Shown here piece after piece: positions 49,737-59,764 of a DNA stretch of 64,000 nucleotides; positions within the stretch are counted from its first letter, which is position 1; the number at the start of each line of letters is the position of its first letter. The translations under genes were made by a program, and so were the position numbers. Source of the stretch: Pseudonocardia sp. TRM90224 (GTDB lineage: Bacteria > Actinomycetota > Actinomycetes > Mycobacteriales > Pseudonocardiaceae); assembly GCF_021245725.1 (NCBI RefSeq), contig NZ_JAJGSX010000005.1, positions 124,001-188,000 of the forward strand, read 5' to 3'. Below the pieces are notes generated by a model, which was given only the letters and a program-made list of their open reading frames with translations, did no database searches and had not been told where the DNA came from.

Positions 49737-51103
49737 GCCAACTCCGCTCGCGGCAGCTCCGCGACCGCGGCGGCGAACGCCGTGCCGCGGTGCGCATAGT
49801 CGGAGAACTGGTCCATCGACGCCGCGGCCGGGGCGAGCAGGACGACGTCGCCCGGCCGGGCGAGGGCGGCAGCACGCCGCACGGCGGTCGTCATGGGTGC
49901 ATCGTCGCCTGCCGCGACCTCGACGACGGGGACGTCGGGCGCGTGTCGCGCGAGCGCGGCGACGATCTGCGCACGCTCGGTGCCGATGACGACGGCCGCG
50001 CGGAGCCCGCCGGCGTGCTCCGCGACCAGGGTGTCGACCGAGGCGCCCTTCAGCAGGCCGCCCACGATCCAGACGACCGGGTGCCGCTGCGCGCCCAGCG
50101 ACGCGGCCGCCGCGTGCGGGTTGGTGGCCTTGGAGTCGTCGAGGTAGTCGACGCCGTCGACGGTGCCGACGGACGCGCCTCGGTGCGGCCCGGAGCGGAA
50201 GCCCTCGAGGCCCTTGCGGACGGCGTCGGCCGGCACGCCGTAGGTGCGGGCCAGCGCCGCAGCCGCGAGCGCGTCGGTGATCCCGGACGGCCCCCCGGGC
50301 ACGACGGCGGCGGCCTCGATCAGCTCGCCCGCGTCGAACGCCCTGTCGACGAGCAACCCGTCCTCGACCCCGAGCTGGCCCGGCCCGGGCGCCGCGAGCG
50401 TGACCCCGACCTTGCGCCGCGCCGGCGAGGCGGCGAGCAACGCGGCCGCCGCCGGGTCGTCGACGCCCGCGACCGCGATCGGCCCGAGCAGCGCCCGCGC
50501 CTTCGCCGCGGCGTAGGCGGCCATGCTGCCGTGCCAGTCGAGGTGGTCCTCGGCGACGTTCAGCACGCAGCCCGCCGCGGGCAGCACCGACGGCGACCAG
50601 TGCAGCTGGAAGCTCGACAGCTCCACGGCGAGCACCTCGTGGCCGTCGACAGCCGCCGTCACGACGGGGTGCCCGATGTTGCCGCAAGCGATCGAGTCGA
50701 GCCCGGCGGCGCGCAGCATCGAGGCGAGCATGCCGACGGTGGTCGTCTTGCCGTTCGTCCCGGTGACGGCGAGCCACGCGGGCGGCTTCGCCGCGGCCTG
50801 CCCGATCCACCAGGCGAGCTCCGGCTCCCCCACGATCGGGACACCCGCCGCAGCGGCCGCGGCGACCAGCGGGTGGTCGGGCCGGCGACCCGGCCCCGTC
50901 ACGATCAGCTTCGTGCCCGGTGGCACGGCATCGGGATCGGTGCCGGCCTCGGCGCCGGACGGGAGATCGGCCAGCCGCGCCGGCACCGCGTCGGTGACGG
51001 TCACGTGCGCTCCGAGCGCGACGAGCGCCTCAGCGGCGGCGAGCCCGGACACCCCCGCGCCTGCGACGACGACGCGGGCGCCCCGCAGCTGGGATGGCTG
51101 CAT
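49733..51103 (-). CDS. murD: UDP-N-acetylmuramoylalanine--D-glutamate ligase MurD
   Basis: Adds D-glutamate to UDP-MurNAc-Ala. 456 residues started at [20 protein letters not shown]. The P-loop is [14 protein letters not shown], followed by [16 protein letters not shown] and [12 protein letters not shown], then [11 protein letters not shown] in the C-terminal domain. AGGAG lies about 12 bases before the ATG. The 5' neighbour is a 67-residue coiled-coil gene rather than mraY, which is unusual. Confidence 0.96.
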   Translation of the reverse strand: MQPSQLRGARVVVAGAGVSGLAAAEALVALGAHVTVTDAVPARLADLPSGAEAGTDPDAVPPGTKLIVTGPGRRPDHPLVAAAAAAGVPIVGEPELAWWIGQAAAKPPAWLAVTGTNGKTTTVGMLASMLRAAGLDSIACGNIGHPVVTAAVDGHEVLAVELSSFQLHWSPSVLPAAGCVLNVAEDHLDWHGSMAAYAAAKARALLGPIAVAGVDDPAAAALLAASPARRKVGVTLAAPGPGQLGVEDGLLVDRAFDAGELIEAAAVVPGGPSGITDALAAAALARTYGVPADAVRKGLEGFRSGPHRGASVGTVDGVDYLDDSKATNPHAAAASLGAQRHPVVWIVGGLLKGASVDTLVAEHAGGLRAAVVIGTERAQIVAALARHAPDVPVVEVAAGDDAPMTTAVRRAAALARPGDVVLLAPAAASMDQFSDYAHRGTAFAAAVAELPRAELA

Positions 51104-51217
51104 CGAGATCGACGTGCTCCTCAATGGGTGGCGGTGCGTACGCGGAAGCTTCCCATCCCCGCCCGTTCGCGGATGCGAGGGGGCCGGGACCGCAGGCCAC
51201 ATCCCGAGGTGCTCGGC

Positions 51218-51421
51218 CTACTCCTCGTCCAGCGCGCGGTCGACCTCGTCATCGGAGACGTCCGCGACACCGAGGCTCTGAAGTATCTTCGCCGTGCGCA
51301 GATCCGCCTTGACGCTCGCCCTATGAAGCTTGTACAGCGTGTCGCCGTAACCGCCTTCGACATCGGCCAACCGGGCCTCGAGCGCGAGAATCCGACGCTC
51401 GAGCGTCTGCAGCGATGCCAT
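51218..51421 (-). CDS. Short coiled-coil protein of unknown function inserted in the dcw cluster
   Basis: 67 residues, strongly helical and heptad-like from ASLQTLERRILALEARLADVEG (residues 2-23), then YGDTLYKLHRASVKADLRTAKIL and an acidic end DEVDRALDEE. It looks like a real small protein: codon use fits and the helix has regular hydrophobic spacing. No family is recognised. It lies between murD (114 bp) and mraY, where most actinobacteria have nothing, next to a REPIN-like repeat. Confidence 0.6.
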   Translation of the reverse strand: MASLQTLERRILALEARLADVEGGYGDTLYKLHRASVKADLRTAKILQSLGVADVSDDEVDRALDEE

Positions 51422-51626
51422 CTAGCTCGTCCCCCTGGTCAGTGATCCGGCGTCTCAGGTGTGTCCGGCCACTGACTGGACCCACGCCCTCCGCGCCGAA
51501 GGATAGCGGGCAGCGCCCACGCCAGAGAGGCCGTCGTCGCTACTTCCGCCGAAGGGGCTGGCGCCGTCCAGGACAGGCCCTCCGCGCGCCCCCGTACGTC
51601 GTCTACCTGGTGCGTTCCCCGCATGC

Positions 51627-51685
51627 GAGGGCAGGAAAGCCACTTTCCTGCCCTGTGAGGGCCGGAAAGTGGCTTTCCTGCCCTC
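51627..51685. repeat. REPIN-like 59-nt element, copy 4 (inverted)
   Basis: Exactly the reverse complement of the copies at 11337 and 22070, all 59 bases. It lies 21 bp after the mraY stop inside the dcw cluster. The rest of the 285-bp gap (51422-51626) shows no credible gene. Confidence 0.9.
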
Positions 51686-51706
51686 CCCGGGGTGCGCCGC
51701 CCGCTG

Positions 51707-52768
51707 CTACTGGTAGTTCAGCCAGTCGCTGTAGAACAACCCCAACCCCAGCGCCGCGCACATCGCCGCCAGCAGCCAGAAGCGGATGATGACGGTCGTC
51801 TCCGCCCACCCGGCCAGCTCGAAGTGGTGGTGGAAGGGCGCCATCCGGAACACGCGCCGTCGGGTCGAGCGGAACACGGCGATCTGCAGCGCGACGGACA
51901 GCGCCTCCACCACGAACACGCCGCCGATCACGACGAGGAGCAGTTCGGTGCGGGTCACGATCGAGAGGCCCGCGACGAGCCCGCCGAGGGCGAGTGAGCC
52001 GGTGTCGCCCATGAAGATCCGGGCGGGGGCCGCGTTCCACCACAGGAACCCGATGCAGCCGCCCATGGCCGCGGCGGCGACGAGCGCGGTGTCGAGCGGG
52101 TCGCGCACCTGGTAGCAGCCGGCCGCGGCGACCAGCTCGCAGCTGTTGCGGAACTGCCAGAACGCGATGATCGTGTAGGTCGCGAGGACCATCGCGGACG
52201 TGCCGGCGGCGAGCCCGTCGAGCCCGTCGGTGAGGTTCACGGCGTTCGACCAGGCGGCCACGACCAGGTTGGCCAGCAGCACGAAGCCGATGGCGCCGAA
52301 CGACAGCACGGTGATGTCCCGCACGAACGACAGGTTCGCCGAGCCCGGCGTGAGCCCGCGCTCGTCGGCGAAGCGCAGCACCAGGATGCCGAAGATCGTC
52401 GCGGTGAGGATCTGCCCGACCAGCTTCGACGTCTTGTTCAGGCCGAGGTTGCGGGCGCGGCGGATCTTGATGAAGTCGTCGAGGAAGCCGACGATGCCCA
52501 GCGCCGTCGTGAGGAACAGCACGAGCATCGCCGACGCCGTCACCGGTTCGCTGGTGAGCAGGTGCGAGGCGAGGTAGCCGAGCCAGATCGAGAGCAGGAT
52601 CGCGACCCCGCCCATCGTGGGCGTGCCGCGCTTGCTCTTGTGCGACGACGGGCCGTCCTCGCGGATCTCCTGCCCGAAGCCCTGCCGCGCGAAGAACCGG
52701 ATCAGGTACGGGGTGAGCAGGATCGAGACGGCGAGTGCGACGCCGGCCGCGATGAAGATGCCTCTCAC
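51707..52768 (-). CDS. mraY: Phospho-N-acetylmuramoyl-pentapeptide-transferase MraY
   Basis: Transfers phospho-MurNAc-pentapeptide to undecaprenyl phosphate, making lipid I. 353 residues, ten helices. Signatures are [17 protein letters not shown] near residue 45, [14 protein letters not shown] (aspartate pair), [15 protein letters not shown] and [15 protein letters not shown], with [13 protein letters not shown] close to the C-terminus. The GTG start overlaps the murF stop (GTGA). Confidence 0.97.
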   Translation of the reverse strand: MRGIFIAAGVALAVSILLTPYLIRFFARQGFGQEIREDGPSSHKSKRGTPTMGGVAILLSIWLGYLASHLLTSEPVTASAMLVLFLTTALGIVGFLDDFIKIRRARNLGLNKTSKLVGQILTATIFGILVLRFADERGLTPGSANLSFVRDITVLSFGAIGFVLLANLVVAAWSNAVNLTDGLDGLAAGTSAMVLATYTIIAFWQFRNSCELVAAAGCYQVRDPLDTALVAAAAMGGCIGFLWWNAAPARIFMGDTGSLALGGLVAGLSIVTRTELLLVVIGGVFVVEALSVALQIAVFRSTRRRVFRMAPFHHHFELAGWAETTVIIRFWLLAAMCAALGLGLFYSDWLNYQ

Positions 52769-54168
52769 GTCGCCGCCGGTGCTTCCGCGAGCAGGCGCTG
52801 CGCGACCCGTTGCAGGTCGGCGGCGCGCGAACCCTTCACCAGCACGACGTCACCCGGCGCGAGCTCCGCCTCCAGCATGACGACAGCGCTCTCGACGTCC
52901 GGGACGGACCGCTGCGCGGGGTAGTCCGGCGCCCCGACGGCGAGCACCTCGGCACCGAGCGAACGGGCGGTCTCGGCGATGCCGCGGTGCGCCGGGACGG
53001 TCTCCCCGCCCAGCTCGCCCATGGGCCCGAGCACGGCCCACGTGCGCCTGCCCTCCCCCACGGCGGCGAGCGCGCGCAGCGCGGCGCGCATCGAGTCGGG
53101 GTTCGCGTTGTACGCGTCGTTGATCACCGTGACGCCGTCGGCCCGCTCGGTCACCTCCATCCGCCACTTCGACGCCGCGGTGGCTCCGCTCAGCGCCGCG
53201 GCGACAGCCTCCGGGCTCGCGCCGCACTCGAGGCCGACGGCCGCGGCGGCGAGCGCGTTGCCGACGTGGTGCTCGCCGACCAGCTGCAGCGCCACCTCGG
53301 CCGAGCCGGCCGGCGTGACCAGCGTGAACCGGGGGCGGCCGGCGTCGAGGACGACATCGGTGGCCCGGACGTCGGCGTCCGGCCCGAGTCCGTAGAAGAC
53401 CTTCCGGGCCGCGGTCCGCCCGGCCATCGCGACGACGTTGGCGTCGTCGCCGTTCAGCACGGCAACGCCGGCGGCCGGCAGCGCCTCCACCAGCTCGCCC
53501 TTGGCCAGCGCGATGCCCTCGATCGAGCCGAACTCGCCGATGTGCGCGCTGCCGACGTTGATCACGACGCTGATCCGTGGCCGCGCGATGCGGGCGAGCG
53601 CGGCGATGTGCCCGACGTTGCGTGCGGAGTACTCCAGCACGAGGTGGCGGGTGTCCCGGTCGGCGCGCAGCGCCGTCCACGGGAGGCCCAGCTCGGTGTT
53701 GAACGAGCCCGGCGGCGCCACCATCGGCCCGAGCGGCGCGAGCACCGCGCCGATGAGGTCTTTCGTCGACGTCTTGCCGGAGCTGCCCGTGATCCCGACG
53801 AGCGTCAGATCCGGCAGCGCGCCGAGCACGTGGACGGCGAGCTTCGCCAGCGCGGCCAGCACGGCCGCGCCGGAGCCGTCGGGGTCGACGTCGTCGAGGT
53901 AGGTGCCGGTGGCCCGGGCCGCGGCCGGCACGACGACCGAGGGCAGGTCCAGCTCACGCGCGGTGAGCACGGCGCTCGCCCCGGCCGCGACCGCGGCGTC
54001 GGCGAAGTCGTGCCCGTCGACGCGCGCGCCGGGCAGCGTCAGGTAGAGCGCGCCGGGGCCGGTCGCGCGCGAGTCGAACTCGACGGAGGTGATCCGTTCG
54101 TCGCCGGTGGCGTGCCGCAGCTGCCCTCCGGTCACGGCGGCGATATCGGCCAGCCGCATCTCGATCAT
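52765..54168 (-). CDS. murF: UDP-MurNAc-tripeptide--D-alanyl-D-alanine ligase MurF
   Basis: Adds D-Ala-D-Ala to complete the pentapeptide. 467 residues: N-terminal domain with [21 protein letters not shown]-loop [16 protein letters not shown], then [31 protein letters not shown] and the C-terminal [19 protein letters not shown] start; a second ATG four codons on is also possible. Lies 48 bp downstream of murE. Confidence 0.96.
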   Translation of the reverse strand: MIEMRLADIAAVTGGQLRHATGDERITSVEFDSRATGPGALYLTLPGARVDGHDFADAAVAAGASAVLTARELDLPSVVVPAAARATGTYLDDVDPDGSGAAVLAALAKLAVHVLGALPDLTLVGITGSSGKTSTKDLIGAVLAPLGPMVAPPGSFNTELGLPWTALRADRDTRHLVLEYSARNVGHIAALARIARPRISVVINVGSAHIGEFGSIEGIALAKGELVEALPAAGVAVLNGDDANVVAMAGRTAARKVFYGLGPDADVRATDVVLDAGRPRFTLVTPAGSAEVALQLVGEHHVGNALAAAAVGLECGASPEAVAAALSGATAASKWRMEVTERADGVTVINDAYNANPDSMRAALRALAAVGEGRRTWAVLGPMGELGGETVPAHRGIAETARSLGAEVLAVGAPDYPAQRSVPDVESAVVMLEAELAPGDVVLVKGSRAADLQRVAQRLLAEAPAAT

Positions 54169-54216
54169 GCTGTCGTCCTGATCATCGGTCGTATCCGATC
54201 ATGTGGGTGGACGTCA

Positions 54217-55755
54217 CTACCGGGTGCCCCGCCCGCGCGCCCCCAGGATCCCCGCCAGCTCGGTCACGTCGTCGAAGGGGTGCTTGACCCCGTCGATCTC
54301 CTGGCCGCTCTCGTGGCCCTTCCCGGCGACGACGACGGCATCCCCCGGCCGTGCCGCCGCAACGGCGGCCGCGATCGCGGCCCGCCGGTCGCCGATCTCG
54401 CGCACCTCGCCGTGGTCCGGCTCGGCGAGCGCCCCCTCCAGCATCGCCGCCCTGATCGCGGCGGGGTCCTCGCTGCGCGGGTTGTCGTCGGTGACGACGA
54501 GCAGCTCCGCGCGTCCGGCCGCCGCCGCGCCCATGAGCGGGCGTTTCCCGCGGTCGCGGTCGCCACCGCAGCCGAGCACGACGAGCAGCCTGCCCGGCAC
54601 CTCCGCCCGCAGCGTGTCGAGCAGCGCGGCGACGGCGGCCGGCTTGTGCGCGTAGTCGACGACGGCGAGGAACGGCTGCCCCTGCTCGACCCGCTGCATC
54701 CGGCCCGGCACCGTGACCTGCGCGAACCGCTCCGCAGCCACGCCGGCCGGCACCCCGGCGGCGTCGAGGCACGCCAGCGCGAGCACCGCGTTGGCGACGT
54801 TGAACGCGCCCGGCAGCCGGATCGTCACGGACAGCCGCTCGCCGCCGGGTGTGACGGCCGTGAACGACTGCGACCCGTCGGGCGCGGTCACAGCGCCGAC
54901 GGCCCGCCAGTCGGCCTCGCCGGTGGTGGAGACGGTCACCGCGGTGGGGTGCTGCTTCGCGAGCGTGCGGCCCCACTCGTCGTCGACGCAGATCACGCCG
55001 TGCTGCGCGCGCCCGTCGAACAGGGTGGCCTTCGTCGCGAAGTACTCGTCCATGTCGCGGTGGAAGTCGAGGTGGTCCTGCGACAGGTTGGTGAAGGCCG
55101 CGACGGTGAACCGCGCACCGCCGACCCGGCCCATCGCCAGCGCGTGGCTGGAGACCTCCATCGCGACGTCGGTGACGCCTTCCTCGACCATCACCGCGAA
55201 GAGCGCCTGCAGGTCGGGCGCCTCCGGCGTGGTGAACGCGCTGGGCAGCGCCCTGCCGTCGATGCGGGTGCCGACGGTCCCCACCAGCCCGGTGGTGCGG
55301 CCCGCCGCGGCGAGCCCCGCTTCGAGCAGGTGCGAGACGGTGGTCTTGCCGCTCGTCCCGGTCACGCCGATGATCGACAGCCGTGCCGTGGGGTCGCCGT
55401 AGACGCGCGCGGCGGCCGCCCCGACGACGTCGCGCGGGGTCGGGTGCACCAGTACGGGCACCCCGGCGAGCGCGGGGCGCTCGGCGCCCGCGGGATCGGT
55501 GAGGACGGCGACCGCGCCCGCCTGCAGCGCATCGGCGGCGAAGTCGGCGCCGTGCGCACGCGCTCCGGGCAGCGCGGCGAACAGGTCCCCGGGCCGGGCG
55601 TCGGAGGCCCGCAGCGTGACGCCGGAGACCTTCCGGGAGCCGTCCGCGGCGGGCGCGGGCACCCCGATCGCCGACGCCACCGCGCGCAGCTCGACCGGAG
55701 GCAGCGACCGCGGTCGGGCGGCGGCATCCGTGGCTGCGGAACGAGCGGGCGACAC
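54217..55755 (-). CDS. murE: UDP-MurNAc-L-Ala-D-Glu--meso-diaminopimelate ligase MurE
   Basis: Adds the third stem residue. 512 residues from the GTG of [13 protein letters not shown], a length close to other actinobacterial MurE. SGVTLRASDARPGDLFAALPG, P-loop GVTGTSGKTTVSHLLE, MEVSSHALAMGRV and FTNLSQDHLDFHRDM are clear. DNPRSEDP in the C-terminal domain is the meso-diaminopimelate-specific motif, so the wall is DAP-type. No strong ribosome site was seen, and the region between ftsI and this start holds a large hairpin. Confidence 0.95.
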   Translation of the reverse strand: MSPARSAATDAAARPRSLPPVELRAVASAIGVPAPAADGSRKVSGVTLRASDARPGDLFAALPGARAHGADFAADALQAGAVAVLTDPAGAERPALAGVPVLVHPTPRDVVGAAAARVYGDPTARLSIIGVTGTSGKTTVSHLLEAGLAAAGRTTGLVGTVGTRIDGRALPSAFTTPEAPDLQALFAVMVEEGVTDVAMEVSSHALAMGRVGGARFTVAAFTNLSQDHLDFHRDMDEYFATKATLFDGRAQHGVICVDDEWGRTLAKQHPTAVTVSTTGEADWRAVGAVTAPDGSQSFTAVTPGGERLSVTIRLPGAFNVANAVLALACLDAAGVPAGVAAERFAQVTVPGRMQRVEQGQPFLAVVDYAHKPAAVAALLDTLRAEVPGRLLVVLGCGGDRDRGKRPLMGAAAAGRAELLVVTDDNPRSEDPAAIRAAMLEGALAEPDHGEVREIGDRRAAIAAAVAAARPGDAVVVAGKGHESGQEIDGVKHPFDDVTELAGILGARGRGTR

Positions 55756-55810
55756 GACGCAGAAGGCTACCGGCGCCGCGGTGCCACGCCCCTCGCGGCA
55801 CCGGTCGACC

Positions 55811-55871
55811 GTCGACAACGACGTTATGGCTGTTTCCGCACCCGCGGAACAGCCATTACGTCGTTGTCGAC
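55811..55871. repeat. Inverted repeat with 24-bp arms between ftsI and murE
   Basis: Arms GTCGACAACGACGT..., 24 bp each with a single mismatch, around a 13-nt loop TCCGCACCCGCGG. The element fills most of the 125-bp gap inside the dcw operon. It could be an attenuator, a processing hairpin or one copy of a dispersed repeat. Confidence 0.85.
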
Positions 55872-55880
55872 GCGTTGCGG

Positions 55881-57731
55881 CTATGGCGCGACCAGCGTCT
55901 GGACGAGCGGCGGGTCGTTGGAGACCGGGATCCGCTCGCGCTGCGCGAGGTAGGTGGCGATGTCGTGGAAGAGCGGTGCCGCGCTCGTCCCACCGCCGGG
56001 GGCGTCCAGCATGATCGCGATGACGTAACGCGGGTCCTGCGCGGGGATCATGCCGGCGAACGTGATCCAGTACGTCGAGTTCGAGTAGCAGCGGCACCGC
56101 GGGTCGATCTGCTGCGCCGTGCCGGTCTTGCCGGCCACCTGGTAGCCGGGTACGGCGGCCTGCGGGCCGGTGCCGCGCTGGGCGCCGCGCACGTCCTGGG
56201 TGACCGCGATCAGCATCGTGCGCAGCGTCGCCGCCGTCTCCGGCGAAACCACCTGCACCGGCGCCGGTGGCGGCGGGACCTGCCGCACGCCGTCCGGCCC
56301 GATGATCGAGGAGACGATCCGCGGCGGCACCCGCAACCCGTTGTTGGCGACGGCCTGGTACATGCCGGCCATCTGCAGGACGGTCATGTTGAGGCCCTGC
56401 CCGATGGGCAGGTTGCCGAACGTCGAACCCGACCACGACTCCAGCGGCAGCACCGAGCCCGGCGCCTCGCTCGGCAGCCCGACGCCGGTCTTCGTCCCGA
56501 GGCCGAACTTCGCCAGCATCTCCGCGAACCGCTGCTTGCCGACCTTCTCCGCGGTCATCAGCGTGCCCACGTTGGACGACTTCGCGAGCACGCCGGTGAG
56601 CGTGTAGCGCTCCGGGCCGTGCTCCCACGCGTCGCTGATGGTGCGGTCCGCGACGCGGATGCTGCCGGGGACCGTCAGCACGTCGTCGGGCTTCGCGACG
56701 CCCATGTCCAGCGCGGCCGCCATCGTGACGATCTTGTTGACCGAGCCGGGCTCGAAAACGTTGGTCACCGCGGCGTTGCCGGTCTGCTCCGGCGGATACG
56801 CGCCATAATTGCGCGGGTCGAACGAGTGTCCCGTCGCGAGCGCCAGCACCTCCGCCGTCGACGCGTCGAGCACCACGGCCGACGACGTGGGCTTCGCGCC
56901 GGTGCGGGCGACGTAGTCGCTGAGCGCGCGCTGCACGGTGAACTGCAGGTCGGAGTCGAGCGTCAGCTGGATCGTCGAGCCCTTCACCGCGGGGCGCTCG
57001 AACCTGATGCTGCCGGGGATGACGGTGTTGCTGCCCTCCGCCGTCGCCGCCTCGCGCTTCCCCGGCGCGCCGGCCAGCACGTTGTCCTGCGAGCTCTCCA
57101 GCCCCAACCTGCCGCTGAGCGTCTCGCGCTCGCCGTCCCACCCGGCGGCGCCGATGACGTTGGCCGCGAGCGTCCCGCCCGGGTACTGCCGGTCCTCCCG
57201 GCTCTCGACCTTGATCTCCACGAACTTCTTGCCGAGCGCACGGCCGATCTCGGGGTCGGCCTTCGTCGCGAGCACCACGTACCCGCGGTCGGTGGTCAGC
57301 TTCGCGAGCACGGAGGCCTCGTCCTGACCGGTGCCCTGCGCAACCGCGCGCGCCATCTCGGGGATGTACGTCGCCGCGTCGGCCCGCTTCGCGATGATCT
57401 TCGGGTTCGTGGTCAACGCGGCCGACTCGATGCTGAAAGCGAGCGGCGAGCCGAGCCGGTCGAGGATCGAGCCGCGCTCGGCCAGCAACGTCACCGGAGT
57501 GGTGGTCTGCCGGTCCGCCGCCGCGCGCAACTCGTCGGCCTGGATCGTCTGCACCCAGACGAGCTTCAACGTCGCGACGGCCAGGACGACGACCATGATG
57601 ATCCGGCCGACCTTGTACCTGTTCGCCCTACCGCGGGCGCGAACCGGCGCGGTCGGACGCCGCGGCGCAGCAGATCGGACCGCGGCCGGGCTACGGGCTC
57701 CGCCCCTCGACCGGGGCGGGGCCGACGTCAT
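55881..57731 (-). CDS. ftsI: Septal transpeptidase FtsI (PBP3/PbpB)
   Basis: 616 residues: basic cytoplasmic N-terminus, one membrane helix (about 42-60), pedestal domain, transpeptidase domain. The active-site motifs are intact: Ser330-Val-Asn-Lys333 in EPGSVNKIVT, Ser385-Ser-Asn387 and Lys535-Thr-Gly-Thr. It cross-links septal peptidoglycan with FtsW. The ATG shares one base with the stop of the FtsL-like gene. Confidence 0.97.
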   Translation of the reverse strand: MTSAPPRSRGGARSPAAVRSAAPRRPTAPVRARGRANRYKVGRIIMVVVLAVATLKLVWVQTIQADELRAAADRQTTTPVTLLAERGSILDRLGSPLAFSIESAALTTNPKIIAKRADAATYIPEMARAVAQGTGQDEASVLAKLTTDRGYVVLATKADPEIGRALGKKFVEIKVESREDRQYPGGTLAANVIGAAGWDGERETLSGRLGLESSQDNVLAGAPGKREAATAEGSNTVIPGSIRFERPAVKGSTIQLTLDSDLQFTVQRALSDYVARTGAKPTSSAVVLDASTAEVLALATGHSFDPRNYGAYPPEQTGNAAVTNVFEPGSVNKIVTMAAALDMGVAKPDDVLTVPGSIRVADRTISDAWEHGPERYTLTGVLAKSSNVGTLMTAEKVGKQRFAEMLAKFGLGTKTGVGLPSEAPGSVLPLESWSGSTFGNLPIGQGLNMTVLQMAGMYQAVANNGLRVPPRIVSSIIGPDGVRQVPPPPAPVQVVSPETAATLRTMLIAVTQDVRGAQRGTGPQAAVPGYQVAGKTGTAQQIDPRCRCYSNSTYWITFAGMIPAQDPRYVIAIMLDAPGGGTSAAPLFHDIATYLAQRERIPVSNDPPLVQTLVAP

Positions 57732-58549
57732 CAGCCGGGACCCGCGCCGGCCGGCCCTCCGACCGGCGCAGCGGGCTGGGCCTGGTTGGCGTCCGGCTGC
57801 CCTTGTCCGGCCGCGCCGTCACCAGCGCCATTGCCGTTGGTGGCCGCACGCTCACCCCGCTCGGGCTCGGCCGCCGCTTGCACGGCCGGGTCCTGGACAG
57901 CCGGGGGCTGGACAGCTGCCGGATCCTGGGCCGGCGGAGCCTGTGCTGCCGGATCCTGGACGGGCGGCGCGGACCGCTGTGCCGGCGGCGCCGGGTGGCT
58001 GGCGGCACGCGGCTCCCCGATGACCGTCACGCTGCCGTCCGGGGCGACGACCAGCCGGGCCGGGTCCTGCACCCGCACCATGCCCAGCTCCGACGCACGG
58101 CGCGCCAGCTCCGGCGCCGACTGCATCGCGGCGACCTCGCGCTGGAGCTTCTCGCTCTGCTCACGCAAGGAACGCGCGTTGTCGCGGGCGTCCTTGAGCT
58201 GGTAGGAGTCGGCCGTTGCTGCGGTCGAGAGCCACAGCGTCGCGACCAGCGCCGACGCCAGCAGCGCCATGACCAGCAGCACGAACTGCGCGCGCCCGGG
58301 AGGGCTGACGGTGCGCACGACCTTCTCGCCGACCGCGCTGCCCACAGCGCTGCCCACGAGCCGCCGCAGCCGTTCGTTGCGCTTCGCGTACGCCTTGCCC
58401 GCCGCCCCGGTCCCGGCCGCCCCAGCGCGGTCGGACCGGCGGGTGGTCGTGGCGGGCGTCTCGGACGACCGCGCCGGACGCTGGGCGGGGATCGTCGTCG
58501 CGCGGGCCCGCGTGACTCGCGCGGTGCGCTCTGTGACCGGAGCACTCAT
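57731..58549 (-). CDS. FtsL-like septum protein with long C-terminal tail
   Basis: 272 residues between rsmH and ftsI, where ftsL is expected. Basic N-terminus, one membrane helix (FVLLVMALLASALVATLWLS, about 89-108), then a leucine-zipper-like segment (LKDARDNARSLREQSEKLQREVAAMQ), as in FtsL. The remaining 110 residues form a low-complexity Ala/Pro/Gln tail with repeated QDPA, longer than in usual FtsL. The role as divisome component is inferred from position and topology. Confidence 0.82.
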   Translation of the reverse strand: MSAPVTERTARVTRARATTIPAQRPARSSETPATTTRRSDRAGAAGTGAAGKAYAKRNERLRRLVGSAVGSAVGEKVVRTVSPPGRAQFVLLVMALLASALVATLWLSTAATADSYQLKDARDNARSLREQSEKLQREVAAMQSAPELARRASELGMVRVQDPARLVVAPDGSVTVIGEPRAASHPAPPAQRSAPPVQDPAAQAPPAQDPAAVQPPAVQDPAVQAAAEPERGERAATNGNGAGDGAAGQGQPDANQAQPAAPVGGPAGAGPG

Positions 58550-58613
58550 CGTGGCCGCCCCTCCTTCCGCTGGTCGATCGGTCTCACATCCGCTTCCGGG
58601 CAGTTGCCGTCGT

Positions 58614-59600
58614 TCACGCTGCTACCTCCCGGATCCGTTCCGCCGCGCGCAGCCGCACCGACGCCGCACGCGGGTTCTCCGCCACCTCGTCCTCGCCGGC
58701 CTGCTCGGACCCGCGGGTCAGCAACCGCAGCTCGGGGCCGTGGCCGGGCAGCTCGACGGGCAGGTCGACGGGTGTGGTCGAGCTGGCCCGCTCCGCGAGC
58801 ACCCGCTTGACCATGCGGTCCTCCAGCGAGTGGTAGGCCAGCACGACGATCCGGCCGCCGAGCGCCAGCGCGTCGACCGCCGCCGGGAGGGCGCCGCGCA
58901 GTGCTTCCAGCTCGCCGTTGACCTCGATCCGCAGCGCCTGGAACGTGCGCTTCGCCGGGTGTCCCCCGGTGCGCCGCGACGCTGCCGGGACCGAGTCGTA
59001 CAACAGCTCCACCAGCTCGGAGCTGCGCTGGAACGGCGCCTGCGCACGCCTGCGTGCGACCGCAGAGGCGATCCGGCCGGCGAAGCGCTCCTCGCCGTAC
59101 TCGCGCAGCACCCTGGCCAGCTGCGGCACGGCGTAGGTGTTCAGGACGTCCGCCGCGGTCGGGCCGGTGGTCGGGTCCATCCGCATGTCGAGGTCGGCGT
59201 CGCGGGCGTAGGAGAACCCGCGCTCGTCGGCGTCGAGCTGGAGCGACGAGACCCCGAGGTCGAAGAGCACGCCGTCGACGGCGGGGATGCCCAGCTCGTC
59301 GAGCACGTCGGTGATGCGGTCGTAGACGGCGTGCACGAGGTGCGTCCGGTCGGCGTGCGCAGCGAGCCTGCGGCCGGCGAGCTCCAACGCCTGCGGGTCG
59401 CGGTCGAGCCCGACGAGGGTGAGCTGGGGGTGCTCGGCGAGCAGCGCGGCGGCATGCCCGCCAAGACCGAGCGTGGCGTCGACGACGACCGCCGGCCGGC
59501 CGGAGAGGGCCGGCGCCAGCAGCTCGGCGACGCGGGTCAGGGCGACCGGAACGTGCTTGGCCCCAGCCTGCCCGCTCCCGCCTTCAGCGTGCTGCCCCAC
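58614..59600 (-). CDS. rsmH: 16S rRNA m4C1402 methyltransferase RsmH (MraW)
   Basis: Methylates N4 of C1402 in 16S rRNA with SAM. 328 residues starting at the GTG preceded by [25 protein letters not shown], the SAM loop [41 protein letters not shown] and [12 protein letters not shown] identify it. An in-frame extension to 59891 covers the hairpin leader and mraZ and is rejected. Confidence 0.96.
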   Translation of the reverse strand: MGQHAEGGSGQAGAKHVPVALTRVAELLAPALSGRPAVVVDATLGLGGHAAALLAEHPQLTLVGLDRDPQALELAGRRLAAHADRTHLVHAVYDRITDVLDELGIPAVDGVLFDLGVSSLQLDADERGFSYARDADLDMRMDPTTGPTAADVLNTYAVPQLARVLREYGEERFAGRIASAVARRRAQAPFQRSSELVELLYDSVPAASRRTGGHPAKRTFQALRIEVNGELEALRGALPAAVDALALGGRIVVLAYHSLEDRMVKRVLAERASSTTPVDLPVELPGHGPELRLLTRGSEQAGEDEVAENPRAASVRLRAAERIREVAA

Positions 59601-59668
59601 AGCCCACCTCCCTGCCCCGTGTCGCCGAACCGCAGCTGGCCCGTGCTCCCAGCCGGGCCGACCGGCGA

Positions 59669-59730
59669 TGCCGCCGCCCGGCAGACCTGGCACCGGGGAA
59701 GGTGTGCCAGGGCTACCGGGTGGCGGCACC
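59669..59730. repeat. Imperfect hairpin in the mraZ-rsmH gap
   Basis: TGCCGCCGCCCGG...CTGGCACC at 59669-59694 pairs with GGTGTGCCAG...GGTGGCGGCACC at 59701-59730, about 24 paired bases with a few mismatches. It lies in the 164-bp spacer between mraZ and rsmH and could be a processing site or attenuator of the dcw transcript. Confidence 0.5.
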
Positions 59731-59764
59731 GCCGGGTCCATCTGGCACCCGCGTCCCGTCCCGG

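Noticed and set aside
51439-51643. Two short minus-strand frames (61-62 codons) before the REPIN near mraY
   Set aside because: Low-complexity composition, no ribosome site, and they run into the repeat.
52810-55953. Long open frame (1047 codons) opposite murF and murE
   Set aside because: Antisense shadow; both real genes have complete motifs on the minus strand.
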